DNA of 64,000 bases from Brachypodius melanocephalos (Eukaryota; Chordata; Aves; Passeriformes; Pycnonotidae), in the NCBI GenBank assembly GCA_013398615.1, contig VZSR01003807.1, positions 2,079,180 to 2,143,179 of the forward strand, read 5' to 3'. Below the pieces are notes generated by a model that was not told where the DNA came from, searched no databases, and saw only the letters and a list, made by a program, of their open reading frames with translations. Both the position numbers and the translations under genes were made by a program. Positions 1 to 10,202 of this stretch are shown here, piece after piece (within the stretch, counting starts at the first letter, position 1; each line of letters starts with the position of its first letter).

Positions 1-1786
1 TGCAGCGTTAGCAGCACACCTCAGGGAGTCAGACCTGGCACAGTGTTCCTCAGCACTCACATGCTCCATGGATCACTTCTGGAGCTTTTTTGCCAAACAC
101 ACAAAACCTGATGCTTGAACTTCTTGTGAGCAATGGGAAGAAAACACATTGTTTTTTACCCAATTTTTAATTTGCAGACCCAATATTTTCCAAAAGAGGT
201 GCAGACCATCTGTTGCAAATTTAAGGAGACTGGCAACAGAGTTGATTTTCTTAGCTCCCTTTCCCCAGCAGATAACTCTCAGGGCCTGCAGACAATAGGC
301 TGCAAACTGTTGGCGTTGATAGAAGACCTTCCTCCCCTTCCATGCAGCTTGGAAAATTGCTTGCCTGTCTCTTATTTAAACAAATGAAATATTCCAACTC
401 CAGACAATGCTAGAGCTAATAAGCGGAAAGAGGGACCAGTTTAGGATTTGAGTTTCCTACCTCTTGATTCTTTCTATCCCTCCCCACTCTGTTCTAGCAC
501 TCCCTTCTTAGATTTTAATTTAATAAGAAAATTTAATAACAAACTCAGAATGTTAACCAGGATATCTGTGAGAGGTGAGGGACAGAAAAATCATTTGGAA
601 GGTATTGGTGTTTCAAGCTGTAACCTTGATGTAGGATTTGAGCTGGCAAGGTGGGGATTTACAGTCTTTTCTACATCAGCAACACAAAAAAAAAAAAAAT
701 CACTTTCTCCCTTTCCTACTCCCGACAGCCAAGACTCAGCCAGCCGATATTCTCTGCATCAGCACCCAGGGATGGGAGTCTGTCACAGAAAGAACCAAAC
801 ACATGTAGCTGCAGCACCAGCATGAATACAGATACACAGAGCAGGAACACATTTTGTGCTGCAGACCCCTGGAGGTAAGCTTGGCTTGCAGCTCACATAT
901 ATGTGTGCCAAGATACCTGTGTGTGCTGCAGTATAGGCATGTTCAAACCCTTGCACTGCAAAATACTGGAGCTATTTAAAGGATGGGGAAGCATCTGGCT
1001 AAGAAACAAGCCTTGTGTGTTTGGGCCTAGCTCATTTAAAACCCTTGTTTCTTCCAGATATTGGAAGTAATGAAAGTGCCTGCAGTAAAATACCTGCTAA
1101 GCCTCTCTTCCTCTATAGAGAGGGTAAATGCATGTCATTTTCCAATTAGCTCTTGCTCTGAGCAATTATGTTGATCAAATAATTGAATAAGTGACAGGAA
1201 TGTGAATTCTGGAGACAGTTAATTTCATTCATCTGCCAGTTTATAGCCTGACTTGCATGAACACATAAACCAGGCTAACGTGTTATTTATAACTTTGAAA
1301 ATGCGATTATAATAGTCAAACATGAAGACTTGTGTGTGCAGAGAGAAAGGTTTCTGCTAGCAAATTATAATAATAGCATAATGAGAGAATTTGTTCTTTC
1401 TATCCAGCGTGTAGGACAGGAAGGATGTGAGACTTGTGTTTGAGAGAGTGAACAAGGCTGGTGTCAGCATTAGCAGGTGGAGCAATGGCCCTGGCCCGAA
1501 TGTGGGGCAGCTAAGCCTTACCCTCCTGTTTTGTGAGAAATTGTGTGTGCCCTGCCCCAGGGACTGTCAATGAGGGCTAAACATGTTCCCCAGCTCTCCA
1601 TACTCTTCTCTCCAAGTGAAGCTGAGCATCATTTTTGATGGAGAAGCAGGACTGTGATCCTTTGCATGAAGGTGAGTGCAAGAGATACAAACTAGGTGTT
1701 TTCTGCTTGACATTGGTCTTGGGTGAGCCTCACAGTGCTCTGGGAAAAGCTCCAGTTGAGTGTGCTCGACTGTAGCCCTGGTTCCA
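1..1786. other. Intergenic flank, no gene recognised
   Basis: AT-leaning single-copy-looking sequence. The open frames are short (under about 130 codons) and low in complexity, and I recognise no domain or splice-bounded exon in them. There is a short A run near 686-699. In the human locus the neighbour on this side would be GNPAT, well away from EXOC8; I see no GNPAT exon here, which fits a long intergenic interval. Confidence 0.6.
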
Positions 1787-1886
1787 NNNNNNNNNNNNNN
1801 NNNNNNNNNNNNNNNNNNNNNNNNNNNNNNNNNNNNNNNNNNNNNNNNNNNNNNNNNNNNNNNNNNNNNNNNNNNNNNNNNNNNNN
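1787..1886. other. Assembly gap (100 N)
   Basis: Exactly 100 N, the usual placeholder for a gap of unknown length. It directly abuts LTR-like sequence on its right, so the missing bases are probably repeat (rest of the LTR or a provirus). Open frames crossing the gap are not meaningful. Confidence 0.98.
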
Positions 1887-2129
1887 GAATTTTCTGTAAA
1901 CAGGACAAATGTTTTTGTAACTGTACCTGTGTTGTACATTCCTTTTCCCAGGAGCGACTTCTTCTTGATGTCCCTCTGGTTTGACCAATGTGATTGAAGA
2001 GGTCTGCCTTTGTTTCACCAATCAAATTGGTCTGTGTAAAATAGTATAAAAAGGAGAGACATCCCAAAAATAAAAGAGTTATTTTCAGCCTTCTGAATCT
2101 CAGAGTCTGTGTCGTTGTGGTGTAAAACA
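1887..2129 (+). mobile_element. Endogenous retrovirus LTR (partial, likely solo)
   Basis: The sequence has the order of a retroviral LTR reading on the plus strand: two CCAAT boxes (1985-1989 and 2018-2022), a TATA box TATAAAAA (2045-2052), a polyadenylation signal AATAAA 17 bases further on (2069-2074), a U5-like GT-rich stretch, and a plausible terminal CA at 2128-2129. The 5' part is hidden by the gap at 1787-1886. No tRNA primer-binding site beginning TGG follows the right edge, which favours a solo LTR. No retroviral coding sequence is visible. Family and exact ends cannot be set by eye, and no target-site duplication was found. Confidence 0.6.
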
Positions 2130-5100
2130 GCATCACTCGACTACAAGTTACTTTGAACAACCCTTGAAGTCAAAATCAGGTCCTTGACTTCCATCAAAAA
2201 GTATCAATCCTTCTTGATAGTTTTCTTCAGGAAAAAAAAAATAATAGTAATAATAATTTTTAAAAGCTCATCAGGAATGCAAACCATTTGATTTTCTTCT
2301 TAAAGCTATCTTTAGATTGTTTTAACAGATGGTACCTTTTATCTGAACCCCCTGTTCAGCAACCTGGCTTACTATCCAAGGGGCACTAATTAGCAGAGAT
2401 ACACAGTAATAAAAGTGGTGTGCAGGCAGGAGCCAGTGCCTCACAGGAGTATTACCTGGTTGAGTGCTGCACTGGCTGCAAGGAGGAAATCTGTGCAATT
2501 AATTGCTTCCTGATTAAAGGCATTTGCAGTCTGGTCCTTAAATCTTCAAGGCCTAAAAACACATGCTGTGTTAAATATGGAATTTGATCACAGTACTCAA
2601 AAACATTACCCCAGACAGCTGGATTCGGTGAGGTAATTTTGCTTGGAAATAAACACTTTCCAGTCTAAGCATATTTTACCCCAAGCTGAGTACTTAGAAA
2701 GTGCCCCAGTCCAAACTAAAGGGCCATAGAAGGACTTGTGGGGATTTAAAACAGTTTCTAAACCAGCTTAGCTGAGCTCTTACCATGTGAGTACATGCTC
2801 TTACAGGAATTAATTTCACAGGCAGCAGAGGCAGAAACCCCACAGGACGTCTCAGGCTGAAAGGCTATTTAAATGGTAATAAACTGCAGTGGATGACAAA
2901 AAGTAGTGACTGATTAGAGGCACACCAGGAGAGGAGCTATCTGCTGTGAAGCTGCTGGGCGGCGGCAGCACCGCGGCCTTCTGTTCCCTGCACACATCTC
3001 TTGTCACCGAGCAAACAAGATGGGGTTAATCCTGCCAGCAGGGAGGAGGCCTAATTCAGGCCAGTGGACAGCAGGAGGAAAACGCTCACCATGGGAGCTT
3101 CTGGAGTTGGGCACAATGAGGGAGGTGGTGTGTGTCAGGAGGCTGGGACAATGCCAGCCAGCGCTGGAGTCAGGCTCGGGTGGAGCCGCATCTCAGAACA
3201 GCAGGTGATCCAGCCTCCAAGTGCACCCTTCCTTAAGTGTCATGGTTTTCCCGAGGGCATTTCCTCCACCCTAATGTGGTGTCACCTATTACAGCCAGCC
3301 AGATGAAGTGACTTCATTTTACCGTGTCCAACACTGTTATTGCTGCCTCCTGGGAAGTTGCAGCACTGATGATTTATGGAGCCTACTGCTCCCACCGAAG
3401 AAGGGGCAGGCTTTGTTTGGGACCACCATTTGTCACACTGGAGCTGAGATGTCCCAGAACACACATTTTGTTTGCTCATGTGGTGCTGTTGCTCTGGTGC
3501 TACTCTCCCACTTCGTCTTTGCTAATTGCTTTTGCAAATTTCAAAAGAAATTTACTGATCCTCCACTCATGAAAAACACTTTAGGATCTAATTGTCTCTG
3601 ACTACAGTAGTGAGCTTCCCAAATTCAAGGGCCATCTTCAGTGTGTGTTTAAGCCCCTTGCTGGGTGGAAGTCAGGGGGACAAAGATTAGAGATCTTTCT
3701 TTGCAAGCCTCCCAATCCCCTTCCTCACCATCAACTTTGTCAATGGCAAGAGCAAGCAGGGAGTTATATAGCCTGAATTGTGCTGGGACAGATGTACAGA
3801 CTGTAACTCAACATTCAATTTAACATCCTTCCTCCACAAAGTGAGTCTGGCACCTCTGCTGGAGAGGTTATATTGTGGAGTGGGAAAACAAACAATCCTG
3901 CCAATTGTTAGTGAGGGGGAAATAAAGCAGAGCAGAAGCTGCTTATCAGACATCTGCATTCTGAGAGAAAAATTCACTGAATCCTGAGGAAAGGAAGGAT
4001 TCTCTGCAGAGCTTCAAATACTTTCCTGACAATCCCATCCTGCAGGAGCTGGGGCTAGGAGCTGGGCTCCTTCCTATTGTAAATACTGGGTTTGAAAAAT
4101 TAACATAACAGGAATCCCCAGACTGCAGCAGTGCTGCAAAGCTGTAATTAAAACAAAACAGAACACAGCAAAACACATTAGTCAGACTGGCACAGATTGT
4201 TGTCTGTGAATTGTGATTTTTAGAAACAGTAGGAATAACTCAAAGCCCAGAGAACCTAAAGTCCAGAAGTCTGAAAGAGAATCTGAGGCAAAGTTTTCCC
4301 TCATCCCAGACAGTTTGGAGAATGTCTAAAGTTGAGATCTTAATTTTTCCAAAGTTTGGGGTGTTTAAATTCACACGCCTTGTAGCACAATGGATTTGGC
4401 TAACTCTCTCTTACTTTCATTACTTTTGATTGTGTTTGGATCAGTTTCTGGGAGGACAGAGGATGAACTGTGTGTCTTGGTGTAATTAGATGAATGCTTT
4501 TATTTTTTTTTAAATAACTTGAAAACATCATCAATCCAGGCATCTCCAAGCAGCAGTGAAGTTAACACTACCTGCTCTTCTTCCTGGTCCACCTTCCTTG
4601 TGCTTTGCCTTCACTACTCACATGCCAGGATGTTATTAGCACATCTCAACAAGATTCCCAACATCTAGAGGGCTACATTATATTTAGGGCAATCTAAGGC
4701 TATGCCTCAGGGTCCAGCTCGTGCCCTGACACTGAGAGATCAATCTCTCAGCTTTGGTGCCAGCTTTGCCCTGGCAGCGGATGGTGAGAACAGATGGAAT
4801 GCAATCGTGCCTGCTTGCAGGCGGTGCCCGCGGTCCCTGCGCCCAGGGGATGGATGCTCCCCGATGCACAGCTCCTGCGGGACCCTCGCTGGCGGCTCTG
4901 CGCCACCGCAGCTCGCTTCAAGGAATTTGGGGAGCAGCTCCTCTCCATCCTCCCACGGTATCTTCCGCTTGCGTGGGAAGCGGGATGCTCTGCCCATCAA
5001 AAGGAATGCTGCTGCTGCATGGGGAGGGAGAGAGAATAAATACCACAGGGCTTCAGACGGGTGATCTAAAATTCCCTTAAAACTGCCCTGATCAGCCACG

Positions 5101-6574
5101 CAAAGCCCCAGGAAGGGTACTATTGCTCAGTGGTCAACATAGGCCAGGTCCCTTGCCAGTACTTTATCTCTGCTATGTCAAATTGAGCACATCTGTAGCA
5201 GATAATCTAGTTCAGCTTGTAACTTTGAAACTGAGAAGTGTATTACAGGACATGTTGAGGCTGCTGAAACTGTATAAGCAAAGTTTCCTAAATACATAAG
5301 AGGTAACAACTCTGTGTCCAAGATGGCTCAATCAACTTCTGATCTATTACTCCAGTCAACAGCCCTTGAAGTGGTAAATGACATGAATCTATTTCCCCCA
5401 CAGTTTGAGGTGTTTCTCTCTCCACTATCCCTCAGACTTTGTAGAGACTGAAGGCATATCACAGCTCCTAAACTTGTGAGGAAAAAGATGTCTATGGTCA
5501 CAGAGCTGCTTGACAGGTAAGCCCCATGCCAGATTTGATTTTCATCAGAGAAAATACACCAAAGAGTCTGCAAAACTACTAATATTTTTAAGTAAAAGGT
5601 AACCCAGTTAAATTGAAACAGTTGGGCAGCAAAGGGAATACAAAGAGTGTGTAAGTTAAAACAATAGGTGGTGGGGACCTTTTGTGTTACCGTGCTGGAG
5701 TGCAAATCTGCGCTGTAAGCATGAAGTTACACAGGAATTTCAGTCCAATATTGAAGTAAAATGGCCAGAGGTTGCACAAACTTGACTTTGAGAAGTCACT
5801 AATCTGAACATCTTACATGAGATATAAAACTGCAGCTGGGACAAGCAACTTTTCACATCTTTGCAGGAGCTTGAAGTACAGCAAGTGTTTTTCTGGCAGA
5901 ACACAAGTCACATGCTGGTACCTACCTAAACAAAAGCAGAAAGGTGAGATACTCTGAAGGACACCTGCCAACGGTACAGAAACGCCTCAGGAAAACATGA
6001 AGAACCAAAAAGCGAACAGTACAAGAATCAGAAAATGCAGAACACAACCACAACCAAGGAATGAAAAAGACCTGAACCTAACATCTGGATCATTCTCTGC
6101 AGCATCTTCTTCCCCCTGCATGCTACCCAAAACCTGCCAAGCCACACTGCAGGGCAGCACAGCTTCCCTGCCTGTGCCTGCTCCAGCCTGCTGAGGTTTC
6201 AGTGCACAAAGCTCCACCTAGTGAGGGGACAGGCTGTACTACACATTCAGCATCCAAGGTAAGTATGGATGGACTGCAGACACAGAAAAGCCTGGAAGAC
6301 AAGCCCTTTAGCATTATGCTGCCCTGGTGTTGATAATCCATCACACACACACCCGAAGTCCCATCAGACGAGAGTACAGCCTCTCCTCTATGTCCAGAAA
6401 CATTTTCTTCCAGTGTCACCTCACTGAAGTGACTCTCTAAGAATGTAACTGAAGTGATACCACTTGATACCTCTGCCTCACAAGGGACTGACCTGAAGCT
6501 CTCGGACTTCACTGGAAGTCCAACTTCAAACCAACATCCTCTTTCTGATGATCAAAACAAATACACCACTAGTG
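2130..6574. other. Intergenic flank, no gene recognised
   Basis: Mostly AT-rich sequence without recognisable exons. It contains a short A/T simple repeat at about 2229-2262, a mildly GC-rich stretch at about 2950-3200, and the CpG-rich patch listed separately at 4690-5045. A minus-strand open frame of 129 codons at 6123-6512 and a good plus-strand donor-like site (CAAG|GTAAGT, near 6258) are the only hints of transcription, and neither is enough to call a gene. Confidence 0.5.
4690..5045. other. Isolated CpG-rich patch
   Basis: About 350 bp with many CpG dinucleotides in an AT-rich setting, overlapped by open frames on both strands. In birds such islands often mark a promoter, a first exon or a retained enhancer. 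None of the conceptual products is recognised, and no clear splice-bounded exon can be assigned. Confidence 0.4.
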
Positions 6575-9500
6575 CTGTATGTCCAAAAGTTTTAATACAT
6601 GGTCTTCACTGTTCAGTAAAGTTATTGCATTAAATTCTAATACATAAATTTATCTGAATTTTTAAAAAATCATTTTACACAATTTTGTCACAGCAGCTAA
6701 AGGAAACCAGATTTTATATGCAGTTGTCTCAAAACACCCCAATATTAGTTCTTTCTCAAATCAGCAGAACTGTTATCATATCATTCAGTAGTTACTGCAA
6801 ATCCCAACTTGAACAACACAATGACCACAAGTGTACAGCTCAGAAAAAGGAAAGTGCCATTCCAAAACTGAAATTTATTAAACTACAACTCAGTCTACAC
6901 TGATTTTTCCCTGTTAACTAAGTTAACAAAAAAGAGTGTTTAGTTTAATTCCACACCACATTCTTTATGTTACTGTTTTTCTTTCATTATGACTTCAATA
7001 GATTCACAAGTTACAAAATATCAATGCCACTTACAGCAGTTTATACAAATCCACACCTGTTTGAATTGTGAGGCACAAGAACATGAAGTCTGATGACCCA
7101 AATGAAAAAGCAGATTCCCTGATGCTTCAAAACCAACATCAACGTAAGCCCACTGCTCCATGGATGACAGCAGAGACAAAATCAGTAGGCTCAGTGTGCC
7201 ATAAATAGATTGATGAAGGGCTCAGTGACAGGCATAACAGAGCATGTGGCAGAATTACATTCTATATTTCATTCTGTGATGAGGGTAAGCTGTGCTCACA
7301 ACAGAAGCATGAACAAGGCTCTTCCTTTTCAGCCTCATGTTAGTGCTTGAGAATTGGGAAACTACAATTCAGCTTCTTGCATAAAATCCCCAAGCATCAC
7401 AATAATTAGTATAGAGTTCCAGATCCAACCCTTCTCTTGCAAACACACACACACATCTGTATGTATTCTGCTTTCTTCTGCTGTTAAAAAAAATATATAT
7501 ACCTGTTTTCACAGAAAAAGCCATCTCTTCTCCCTCTCCTCCAAAATATCCATCACTACAGAGGGCTCTCATTTATAACTCACTTGAAAGTATTTCTCAG
7601 ATTAGGTTGACACCTTTCCCACTTTAAACAGATGACAGAGATTATATGACTTTGCTACACCTCACTAGGTTCTGATATCAAAACCAGTCCATTAATTAAA
7701 TAACACCAATAGGACTCTCTCTTTGACAGAACATGTTACACGAGTTCCAACTCGCACTCTCCCTTTCTCTTAAAATAAAAGTAGAGCTATTTCACTGTTT
7801 TTCAATCAATATAATCTGGGAGCAACAAGTTACCCTTTAAAAACATTTTGTATTACTTTTTTGTGAGTTGCTAGCAAAAGGCCCAAACACTGAAAAGTGA
7901 GTGAGCAGAGACAAAAGGATGCTTTGCAGAACCTGACAGTTCAAAAGGCATCCAAAGAGCAAGAGAACAAAACCCAGCCACTAAAGTGAAAACTGCATTG
8001 AACTAGCACTATGAAAATAGGGAGAAATTAATAAGCTTTAGTATAACAGTTACACAGAATGTTTTACTAGTGATACCTTTTGTTTGTTCAGGCAGTCACA
8101 AGGCATTCACTACTATGATACAAACTGCAAAAACTTTAATTTGAAAGTGTTACTGGAACAGGATATTTAGTTATTCCAGTTAAGGACACTTTTTGAGGGA
8201 TAATACAAGGTTCCTTAGCTGTAACATGATTTTCTCACAACTGAGGAAGTTTGCACAGCAGCAGAATAAGTTTGCACAGCTTAGAAGTTGAAGCTGACAG
8301 CTTTCCAAAACAAGCCTTGACACAAGGTTTGGCTTATTTTATTTTCACAGACATGTACTGCACAAGACAACCAAGACCATTCAATCCAAACAAGAGCATT
8401 TGCATAAACTTTCCCCATCAACATTAAAGTTGCAAACCAAATCCTTGTGATTTCTGCAAAAAAAAAAAAAGTTCTTCTTGCTTATTGCTGTATTACAGGA
8501 AATTATGCTACTTCTTGCAGGAGACGGTGTATACTTCAAAGTTCACATCTCCTACAAAAAGCCTCACAGTCTCTTCACCAGGTGCTGCTTCTGTACAGCA
8601 AAACTAGCATTCCATTTCTCTCAAATGAAACAGTCCCTTCAGTCCCTCTCCCTGCCCTGCATGCCTCAAGAGTATTAATGCCTCTTCACTATGGTTCCAA
8701 CCAGGAGATGACAGCCCATAATGCATTTGTGACAGCACCTCAAGCAACAGAGCACACTTCACTAAATGGACATGACCGCAATTAGATCCATGAGAAAACA
8801 TGGAAGAGAAACACAATGAAGAAGGGAAGCAATTTATTCTCACTTCCCTTGAAGGGAACAAATGGTTCTGACAGCAGGTTTGTTTTCAGACATCTATAAT
8901 TTAGGCTGACAGGCCAGCTTATTAAACAGAAGCCCCTTCACCCAAACACCAGAACCTATACTAAAAATGTTTTTATTTCAGTCTGCCTCTGAAATTAGTG
9001 AAGACAATCTCAATGTTAAAGAAAAGTCTACATTGCTACCACAAAAATCACAATGTGCAAATCCATGTAATTTATCTGCAGTGCTGAGTCACATCTGGGT
9101 GGCGGATGTGCCTTACTGAATACCACACCCTGGGAATGCTTCAGCACTTCCCGTCCTACCAGAACACCGCCTTAAAAAAAAATTGCTACAGTGACATGAT
9201 GAGAATTGATCTTTTCCTGCCATCTGCTGTATATGTATGTAAGACTTTAACAAACAATTGCCCAAAATTTGTGTATTACAGTTATTTCCCAGGTCACAAA
9301 TACTACACAAGCCCTTCGTACAGGATATGCTGTCCAAGGACATGTGACCTCCACTTTCCCACCCTTTCCCTCCACTTTCCCTACACCCCATCCACCAAGT
9401 AAAGCATTGCATGCTTGCAGGCATTGATTCAAAGTCTTCAGCTTCTGGAATACAGCAGATTAGAGTTCTGCATCTTTCAAGGACTCAAAACCCCCCTGTC

Positions 9501-9593
9501 TAGTTCATCTGTTCAATGCACAACATCTTCAGTAAGTGCTGCCACTTTGTTCCCTTCACACCATCTTCAGTAAATGCTGCCACTTTGTTCCCT
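6575..9593 (-). other. EXOC8: Probable EXOC8 3' UTR
   Basis: The 3 kb downstream of the EXOC8 stop codon has no other gene and is AT-rich on the sense strand. No canonical AATAAA lies close to the stop. Minus-strand signals occur as TTTATT on the plus strand at 8972-8977, 8338-8343 and 6874-6879, and as an ATTAAA variant at 6591-6596. The human gene, as I remember it, has a 3' UTR of nearly 3 kb, which would match an end near 6575. Shorter isoforms are equally possible; the boundary is inferred. Confidence 0.4.
6591..6596 (-). terminator. Candidate distal EXOC8 poly(A) signal (ATTAAA)
   Basis: TTTAAT on the plus strand reads ATTAAA on the minus strand, with AU-rich sequence just upstream in the transcript. 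It is the furthest plausible signal for EXOC8. Nearer alternatives are AATAAA at 6874-6879, 8338-8343 and 8972-8977. Confidence 0.3.
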
Positions 9594-9599
9594 TCACAC
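9524..9599 (-). repeat. 38-bp tandem duplication spanning the EXOC8 stop codon
   Basis: Two head-to-tail 38-bp copies (9524-9561 and 9562-9599) differ at a single base. The upstream copy in transcript order (9562-9599) contains the last Val codon and the TGA stop (9594-9596); the other copy carries the same bases as 3' UTR. The protein is unaffected. Confidence 0.9.
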
Positions 9600-10202
9600 C
9601 ACAGAGGTGGTACTTTCCGGATTTACACGCATCAATCTTGAGGCATTTCTCAGATCCTGTAGCTGTTTGGCTGGCTTTCCAACTCCTTCCTCAAACCGTT
9701 TTTCCACAACAGGAAGGACAGTTTCATACAGGAAAGAGGCGTTCTGCCTAATGAATGCTTTTTTCTCAGGGTCCTGTTCACACCGTAAACTGTAATCAAC
9801 ATGCTGGACGGCCACCAGGATGATTTCCACGAGACTCTCCAGAAGAACCATATGCAGCTCTGGAAAGTAAAGCTTTAATGCTTCTTCCAAGAAGGCCATA
9901 GTCTGCTTAGTGAAAGCTACCACAGTGTAACTGAGGTTGACCCAGCAGTCATCACCTGTGTATTGGTCAAAATTGCCCACCCCACAGCTCCTCATCTCCT
10001 CCCTCAGCTTTCCTAGCGCCTCTGGAGTCATCAGGTTCATCTTTCTCCACATCTCCTCAGAGTTGCGGTGCTTGGTGGCCTCGATGATGATGTCCTTGTA
10101 GCTCTGTAAAGCACCTTTGATATCCTTTACCAGGAGGGCGTGAATGATGAAGGTGAGATCCAGTCCAATCTCGCTCAGCTGCTTGCAGTGCTCTTTAGCT
10201 AC
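9594..10202 (-). CDS. EXOC8: EXOC8 coding exon 2
   Basis: This exon encodes residues 508-709 (from VAKEHCKQL to STTSVV, stop TGA). The acceptor is a pyrimidine-rich tract ending TTATCCCAG just before the exon. The joined sequence reads CVK|VAKEHC, matching the uninterrupted human protein with no residue gained or lost. The exon is well conserved and carries the C-terminal helical bundle. Confidence 0.95.
   Translation of the reverse strand, partial: VAKEHCKQLSEIGLDLTFIIHALLVKDIKGALQSYKDIIIEATKHRNSEEMWRKMNLMTPEALGKLREEMRSCGVGNFDQYTGDDCWVNLSYTVVAFTKQTMAFLEEALKLYFPELHMVLLESLVEIILVAVQHVDYSLRCEQDPEKKAFIRQNASFLYETVLPVVEKRFEEGVGKPAKQLQDLRNASRLMRVNPESTTSVV

Noticed and set aside
1619..2135. GCATC on both sides of the LTR as a target-site duplication
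   Set aside because: The left GCATC (near 1627) is not followed by the TG expected at an LTR start, and the gap hides the true left end.
1567..2160. 197-codon minus-strand open frame crossing the N gap
   Set aside because: It relies on 100 unknown bases and runs antisense through an LTR, so it is not a gene.
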